DNA from: Acidovorax sp. YS12
GTDB lineage: Bacteria > Pseudomonadota > Gammaproteobacteria > Burkholderiales > Burkholderiaceae_C
Assembly: GCA_021496925.1 (NCBI GenBank)
Contig: CP053915.1
Span: forward strand, 4,491,501 to 4,555,500
Reading direction: 5' to 3'
Length of the DNA: 64,000 nucleotides
Positions 57,958-64,000 of the stretch are shown here, in pieces. The position numbers and the translations under genes were made by a program. Within the stretch, counting starts at the first letter, position 1, and each line of letters starts with the position of its first letter. The notes below the pieces were generated by a model that saw only the letters and a list, made by a program, of their open reading frames with translations, did not search any database and was not told where the DNA came from.

Positions 57958-58572
57958 TGGGAGTTCTTCGGCCTGCGGCATGGGGGCGGGCGCGGGCAGC
58001 CCGTCCTTCCAGCGCCGCACCACGCGCTGGAAGATGAGTGTGTTGGGAATCTGCAGCAGCATCGGGTGGCCGGGCGTGCTGCCGGCGTCTTCGAGCGTGG
58101 TGTAGAGCAGGTTGATGTCCACCACGCGGCCCTTGGCGCCGGGTTTCTCGGCGGTGTCCAGCAGCTCGATGGTGTCGCCGATGCGAAATGGCCCGACGGT
58201 GAAGATCAGCAGCGCGCAGAACAGGTTGGACAGCACGCTCCACGCCGCGAAGAAGGCCACGGCGCCCACGGCGGCGAAGCCCGTGAACGCCGACCACAGC
58301 ACCGTGGCCGAGACGCCCAGGCGTTCCAGCACCAGCAGCAGCGCGCTCAGCAGGATGGACCAGCGGATCAGCCCGTTCACCGGCACGAGCATGGCGTGCG
58401 GCAGGTTGTAGTGCCGCGCCGCGCGCGTGACCAGCTTGCGCAGCAGCCGCTGCAGCAGCCAGGCCACGCCGACGATCAGCAGGATCTGCGCACCGGGCAC
58501 GATGATGTCGAGCCAGTCCTGCGCCCAGTCCGGCAGGTGGTTCTTGAACTTGTCGAAACGGCTCGCGCTCAT
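57949..58572 (-). CDS. Small MscS-family mechanosensitive channel
   Basis: A 207-residue inner-membrane protein. Three hydrophobic segments are visible; the third (GAVAFFAAWSVLSNLFCALL) corresponds to the MscS pore helix, followed by the beta-domain signature GPFRIGDTIELLD and VVDINLLYTTLEDAG with IPNTLIF. The C-terminal alpha/beta domain of full MscS (286 residues in E. coli) is missing. The TAG stop comes from an interspersed repeat; whether the end was shortened by it cannot be told without homologues. Release of solutes under osmotic downshock is the family role. Confidence 0.88.
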   Translation of the reverse strand: MSASRFDKFKNHLPDWAQDWLDIIVPGAQILLIVGVAWLLQRLLRKLVTRAARHYNLPHAMLVPVNGLIRWSILLSALLLVLERLGVSATVLWSAFTGFAAVGAVAFFAAWSVLSNLFCALLIFTVGPFRIGDTIELLDTAEKPGAKGRVVDINLLYTTLEDAGSTPGHPMLLQIPNTLIFQRVVRRWKDGLPAPAPMPQAEELPKE

Positions 58573-58589
58573 GGGTCAGCCATTTCCCC

Positions 58590-58732
58590 TGGCCCTGGCA
58601 ACCGGCGCACTCCAGCCCAGCGGACGCCGCGCAAGGGCCGCCCCGCAGCGCTGGCGTTGTCCCCCTTCCCGGAGCGCGTAGCGCGCAGAGAGAAGGGGGA
58701 AGCGGCGCAGCCGCTCAGGGGGGTGCTCTTCA
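58590..58732 (-). repeat. Structured element at the diguanylate cyclase stop codon
   Basis: On the minus strand it begins at the stop (TGAAGAGCACCCCCCTGAG), with CGGCTGCGCCGCTT, then CCCCCTTCTC and GGGAAGGGGG, which can form a long stem around GCGCGCTACGCGCTC, and a final CAGCGCTGCGGGGCGGC. It matches the element after rne. Confidence 0.75.
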
Positions 58733-59776
58733 TGCACAGCGCTGCTCGATGGTGTCCATCTGCATCTCGAAGCTGAAGAAGCGGTTGCGCCCCTGCGACT
58801 TGGCGGCGTACAGGGCCTGGTCGGCGCGCATGATCATGCTTTCGGCGTTCGCGCCTTCGTCCGGCACGCAGGTGGTGATGCCGCCGGAGATCGTCAGGTC
58901 GGGGCCCAGCGGCGAGGCCGGGTGCGGTATCGGATGGGTCTTGAGCATCTGGCCCAGGGCGCGGGCGAAGGTCATGGCGCCGGAGCGCGGGGTGTTGGGC
59001 AGGATCAGCGCGAACTCCTCGCCGCCGTAGCGCGCCGCCACGTCGCGCGGGCGCATGCACACGCCCTGCAGCAGCCGTCCGACCTCGCGCAGGCAGGCGT
59101 CGCCCTGCACGTGGCCGCTGGCGTCGTTGTAGGCCTTGAAGTGGTCCAGGTCGCACAGCATCAGGGTCAGCGGCTGGCCTTCGCGGCGCGCCGACAGGAT
59201 CTCGCTGTGCAGGATGCGGTCGAAGCCGCGCCGGTTGACCAGGCTGGTCAGGCCGTCGAGCTCGACCATCTCGTTGAGGCGCTGGTTGGCCTGGTGCAGG
59301 TCGGCCGACAGGGTGACCAGGCGCCGGCGCATGTCCAGCAGGCGGCGCATGGCGCGCAGCTTGGCCACGAGCACGATCGGCTTGACGGGCTTGACCAGGT
59401 AGTCGTCGCCGCCCGACTCGATGCCGCGCCACAGGTCCAGGTCGCTGTCCAGGCCCGACAGGAAGATGATGGGCGTCCAGTCGCCCGGCTCGGCGTCGCG
59501 CATCTGCTGCGCTGCCCAGTAGCCGTCCCGGCCGGGCAGCTTGATGTCGAGCAGCACCAGGTCAGGGCGCCGCGCCTTGAACTGCGCCAGCGCTTCCTCG
59601 GCAGTGCCGGCTTCCATGATGTCGGCCACGCCCGCGTGCTGCAGCTCGGCCTTGAGCGCCGCGCGCACGGAGCGCTGGTCGTCCACGACCAGCACCGAGA
59701 AGGATTCCGGCAGCGCCATCGGCGCGCTGAGCCGCGGTGCGGGCTGCTGGATGGCGGGAGGCGGGGGTGTGGTCAT
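58730..59776 (-). CDS. Response-regulator diguanylate cyclase (REC-GGDEF)
   Basis: A 348-residue soluble enzyme making cyclic di-GMP on phosphorylation. The receiver domain (about 25-150) has VDDQRS, phosphorylatable Asp in LVLLDIKLPGRDG, and YLVKPVKP. After a coiled segment the GGDEF domain (about 178-340) has an intact GGEEF active site and the inhibitory RxxD site five residues upstream (RPRDVAARYGGEEF). No partner kinase gene is adjacent. Start 59776 is preferred to an upstream TTG. The stop codon begins a structured repeat; lysS is 51 bp upstream, same direction. Confidence 0.94.
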   Translation of the reverse strand: MTTPPPPAIQQPAPRLSAPMALPESFSVLVVDDQRSVRAALKAELQHAGVADIMEAGTAEEALAQFKARRPDLVLLDIKLPGRDGYWAAQQMRDAEPGDWTPIIFLSGLDSDLDLWRGIESGGDDYLVKPVKPIVLVAKLRAMRRLLDMRRRLVTLSADLHQANQRLNEMVELDGLTSLVNRRGFDRILHSEILSARREGQPLTLMLCDLDHFKAYNDASGHVQGDACLREVGRLLQGVCMRPRDVAARYGGEEFALILPNTPRSGAMTFARALGQMLKTHPIPHPASPLGPDLTISGGITTCVPDEGANAESMIMRADQALYAAKSQGRNRFFSFEMQMDTIEQRCA

Positions 59777-59827
59777 GGCAGCGGGCTCCAAGAGGCTGGG
59801 GCGGTGGGGCGTCGGGAGGGGGGCGCG

Positions 59828-61363
<1,536 letters not shown>

Positions 61364-61400
61364 GGGCAGCAGCCGGTTGGGGGGAAGTAAACCCTCTATT

Positions 61401-62588
61401 TTAGTTGCCCGCCATCCAGACGCTCAGGGCCAGCAAGCCTGCGCTCGACACCCCCGCGAGCCACCACAGATGGATGGCGGGCGGCCAGGCGGCGGCACCC
61501 AGCAGCGGCAGGGCCAGCACCAGCAACTGCAGCGCGTCGAAGGCGATGGCCAGGTGCGAATAGCGGCGCTCCCGGCCCTGCTGGAAGGGCCGGTGGCTCA
61601 GCGCGGCGAAAAGGCAGGCGCTGCCCTGCCACAGCACCAGCGGCAGGATGTACGGGCGCAGCCCGCGCCAGCCTTCGGCCAGCAGGCCCATGTCCAGCAG
61701 CGCGGCGCCCGCCAGCCCCACCAGCCCGGTCGCCAGCGCCGCGCCCAGGCCGATGGCGAGCGAGCGCGCCCGTGCCGTCTCGCGCCGCGCCAGCAGCACC
61801 TGCGCCCAGGCGGCGTGGACGATGGTCGGCATGAAGCCCAGCAGCCGCAGCAGCACCGCGAGGTAGCTGGCATCGGCCACGCCGTGCAGGCGCTGCCAGA
61901 CGAGCAGCAGCGCCGTGCCCGTCACGGCATCCATCACCGTGTGCGCCATGCGCAGCCAGGCGCTGCGCCGGTCGGCCTGCCGGGGGGCTTGCGCGGCTGG
62001 TGCCGTGTCGGCATGGGCGTTGCCCTGCGTGGGCAGCAGCCACAGCGCGCCCAGGGCGTAGCCGCCCGCCGCCGCGATGAGCAGGCCCATGGCGCCATGA
62101 CCGTCGCCGCCATGCAGCGCGCTCCAGCCCGCCGCCAGCGCCAGTGCCAGCACCGGGGGCAGCGCGCGCGCCAGCGCCGCCGAGGCGGGCGCGGCCGTGC
62201 GCAGCGCCCAGGGCTGCGCCAGGTACCACAGCATCTGCAGCAGCGCCAGCAGCGCGGCCCAGCCCAGCACGGCCAGCGGCTGCGCCATGGCGCCGAACCA
62301 GATGGCCGCGCCCACCAGGGGCAGCAGCAGGCCCCAGCGCGCCAGGCTGGCGCGCAGCACGGCGCGCAACGCCTGGGCCGGGGGCTGCCGCGCGTCAGCC
62401 AGGAAGGTGAGCGGGCCTTGCGCCAGCGCCAGCGTGACCCAGAAGAACGCCACCTGCGCGATCACCGCGAAGCGGCCCGTGGCCTCGGGCGAGAAGAAGT
62501 GCAGCATGGCCACGCCCATCAGCGCCTGCGCGCCGAGCGATACCAGGCTGGCCACGGCCAGCGTGGCCGAGGCGGGCAGGCGCTTCAT
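61401..62588 (-). CDS. Polysaccharide flippase-like membrane protein
   Basis: A 395-residue protein with about 11-12 hydrophobic segments across its length, e.g. LAVASLVSLGAQALMGVAML, RFAVIAQVAFFWVTLALAQG and LLVLALPLLGAAAWPPAIHL. The pattern and the glycosyltransferase neighbours fit a Wzx/MATE-like oligosaccharide flippase that moves lipid-linked sugar units. It has no catalytic motif. The start at 62588 overlaps the glycosyltransferase stop (ATGA). Confidence 0.7.
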   Translation of the reverse strand: MKRLPASATLAVASLVSLGAQALMGVAMLHFFSPEATGRFAVIAQVAFFWVTLALAQGPLTFLADARQPPAQALRAVLRASLARWGLLLPLVGAAIWFGAMAQPLAVLGWAALLALLQMLWYLAQPWALRTAAPASAALARALPPVLALALAAGWSALHGGDGHGAMGLLIAAAGGYALGALWLLPTQGNAHADTAPAAQAPRQADRRSAWLRMAHTVMDAVTGTALLLVWQRLHGVADASYLAVLLRLLGFMPTIVHAAWAQVLLARRETARARSLAIGLGAALATGLVGLAGAALLDMGLLAEGWRGLRPYILPLVLWQGSACLFAALSHRPFQQGRERRYSHLAIAFDALQLLVLALPLLGAAAWPPAIHLWWLAGVSSAGLLALSVWMAGN

Positions 62589-63505
62589 GGGCATAGCCCC
62601 AGGGTGCGCCACAGCGCCAGGCGCTCCAGCACGCGCGGCCAGGCCAGCGCGCGCAGGTCCGGCACGGTGCAGGCGGCGGGGTCGTGCTGTGTGGCGAAAA
62701 AGCGGGCGTATTGCGCCGCGTTGGCCTGCTGGGGCAGGAAGGCGAAGCGCGCACCGTGTTCTTGTGCGAAGGCCCGTACCCACGGGTAATCGGTGCTCAC
62801 CACGGGCAGGCCCACGGCGCAGTATTCGAGCAGCTTGGTCGATGTCTGCTGGTGGTAGGGCGCCTGGTTCGGCACCAGGTTCAGGCCGAAGCGGGCGCGG
62901 CGCAGCAGTCCGGGCACGGCGCCGTGCGGCACCCTGCCGGTGAGCGTGGCATGGCGCAGCGGCGCGAAGGCGGCGCGCAGCTCCGGCGGCGGCTCGCCGA
63001 TCAGCAGGGTGCATAGCCCGGCCTGCTCCAGCCCCTGGAGCAGCGGGATGAAATGCCGCAGCCGCCGCATGTCGCCCAGGTAGACGGCGTCGAATTCCGG
63101 GGCGCCGGGCGTGTCTTGCGCGGCGAAGAACGCCGGGGCGATGCCCATGTCGCGGAACTCGCAGGGCACGCTGTCCGCGAAGCCCAGGCGCGCGCGCACC
63201 CAGGCGTTCTGGAACAGCCGGTACTGTGGCCGGGGCTGGCTGGCGTGCTTGGCCCGGTCTTTCAGCCAGGCCCAGGGCGGCACCGAAGCCGAGGCGTACT
63301 CGTGCACCTGGAAGGCGTGGGGGAAGCGCTGCGCCGCGCCGCGCGGCACGCGCCCGCACAGCCACCAGACGACGGCTGCGTCGCCGGGCACGCTGGCGCC
63401 GTCGCGATGGATCTGGGCCTGGTGGCCCAGGCTTTCGAGGTAGGCCGCGTAGGCGGCCAGCTCCGGCAGGTAGGCATCGCCGCCGCGCACGTAGTGGATC
63501 AGCAT
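62585..63505 (-). CDS. Glycosyltransferase (family 4-like)
   Basis: A 306-residue GT-B type protein, start 63505. The C-terminal half has the donor-binding pattern KLLEYCAVGLPVVSTDYPWV and the middle GLNLVPNQAPYHQQTST; the N-terminal half starts MLIHYVRGGDAYLPELAAYA. Sugar specificity cannot be inferred. It overlaps the next glycosyltransferase by 7 bp and the flippase gene by 4 bp, so these form a polysaccharide operon. Confidence 0.82.
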   Translation of the reverse strand: MLIHYVRGGDAYLPELAAYAAYLESLGHQAQIHRDGASVPGDAAVVWWLCGRVPRGAAQRFPHAFQVHEYASASVPPWAWLKDRAKHASQPRPQYRLFQNAWVRARLGFADSVPCEFRDMGIAPAFFAAQDTPGAPEFDAVYLGDMRRLRHFIPLLQGLEQAGLCTLLIGEPPPELRAAFAPLRHATLTGRVPHGAVPGLLRRARFGLNLVPNQAPYHQQTSTKLLEYCAVGLPVVSTDYPWVRAFAQEHGARFAFLPQQANAAQYARFFATQHDPAACTVPDLRALAWPRVLERLALWRTLGLCP

Positions 63506-64000
63506 GCGGCGGCCTCGCGCAGCACCTGCTGCCATTGGCGGGCGAAGCGCGGCCAGGCGTGGTGGTCCAGCACGCTGTCCAGCGCCTGCTGGACCTGCGG
63601 CGCGGGCAGGGCGAGCACCTGCTGCACGGCGGCGGCAAGCTGGTCGGGGCTGTCGCCGGGTGCCAGCAGGCAGGCGGGCACGGTCTCGCGCAGCGCGGGC
63701 AGCGGCGGCGCGATGAAGGGAATGCCCGCCGCCGCCGATTCGAGCGCGCTCAGGGGGCAGCCGCCTTCGTAGCGCGAGGCCAGCAGCGTCAGGTGCCAGT
63801 CTGGTGACAGGGCGGCCGCACGCGGGCGCGCGCCGCAGAACGTCAGGCGCCCGGCTTGCATCAGGTCGCCCGCCTGCCGCTCCAGCGCGGGGCGCAAGGG
63901 GCCATCGCCCACCAGACTCAGGCGGTAGTGCGGCGGCAGGAGCCGCAGCATGGCGATCAGGCGCTCGGGCTGCTTTTCCGGCGACAGGCGTCCGACGTAG
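63499..64000 (-). CDS. Glycosyltransferase family 4, C-terminal part (5' end outside window)
   Basis: The reading frame stays open to base 64000: it reads YVGRLSPEKQPERLIAML at the edge, the GT4 motif that starts the C-terminal domain, followed by LSLVGDGPLRPALER, FCGARP and SRYEGGCPLSALESAAAGIP. The start lies beyond the window; an internal Met at 63951 is not the real start. First gene seen of the polysaccharide operon. Confidence 0.9.
   Translation of the reverse strand, partial: YVGRLSPEKQPERLIAMLRLLPPHYRLSLVGDGPLRPALERQAGDLMQAGRLTFCGARPRAAALSPDWHLTLLASRYEGGCPLSALESAAAGIPFIAPPLPALRETVPACLLAPGDSPDQLAAAVQQVLALPAPQVQQALDSVLDHHAWPRFARQWQQVLREAAAC

Overview
The window is GC-rich chromosomal DNA that looks like a betaproteobacterium of the order Burkholderiales, most likely family Comamonadaceae (Acidovorax/Alicycliphilus/Diaphorobacter-like). 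The basis is the synteny rne | rluC ... maf-yceD-rpmF-plsX-fabHDG-acpP-fabF-rpoE-rseA-mucD ... lepA-lepB-rnc-era-recO-pdxJ-acpS-nagZ, long QueF, DUF4845 between lepB and rnc, IPTL-CTERM proteins, and two kinds of short interspersed repeat. The genus is not fixed by anything I can see. I saw no tRNA, rRNA, CRISPR array, prophage or transposase gene.

Layout. 1-7.6 kb: the end of a PAS-containing chemotaxis receptor, a LysR regulator with an NTF2-like protein, queF, an OPT-family transporter, a prolyl-4-hydroxylase-like enzyme overlapping yaaA. 7.8-24.2 kb: core block with rne and rluC divergent over a 579-bp leader region, HAD phosphatase, Rieske protein, S49 peptidase, RsmI-like methylase, maf, yceD, rpmF, the fatty-acid synthesis genes, then rpoE, rseA and the HtrA protease. 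25.8-33.9 kb: an accessory block between mucD and lepA: a two-component system, a secreted YHYH protein, an exported alpha/beta hydrolase and a secreted GLUG-repeat IPTL-CTERM protein. Tandem 10-bp direct repeats sit upstream of two of these genes and may be sites for the adjacent response regulator. 34-42.2 kb: lepA to nagZ, with short repeats in most of the non-overlapping junctions.

42.2-57.9 kb is the second accessory block and the most interesting part. A MITE-like element and a second IPTL-CTERM protein are followed, on the minus strand, by ten genes packed with 4-bp overlaps or gaps of at most 30 bp (57734 down to 45155): a Tat-exported FAD-dehydrogenase small subunit, its GMC/FAD catalytic subunit with a 3Fe-4S cysteine pattern, an apparently exported PLP decarboxylase, an exported phytochelatin-synthase-like peptidase, a seven-repeat RCC1 propeller, a Tat lipoprotein multicopper oxidase, and two successive pairs of a DASS-like permease with a membrane-anchored substrate-binding-like protein. 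I do not know this gene set as a described system. It looks like a periplasmic redox and peptide/amine-processing pathway. Three TGCAAA repeats at exact 10-bp spacing precede the first gene.

57.9-64 kb: an MscS-type channel, a response-regulator diguanylate cyclase, lysS, and a polysaccharide locus (flippase and two glycosyltransferases, the last cut by the window end).

Two repeat families run through the window. About fifteen copies of a roughly 45-bp imperfect palindrome lie mostly between genes; one forms the N-terminal codons of era and others supply the stop codons of fabH and the MscS gene. Three copies of a structured element begin exactly at the TGA stop codons of rne, lepA and the diguanylate cyclase gene, always in the gene's own orientation.
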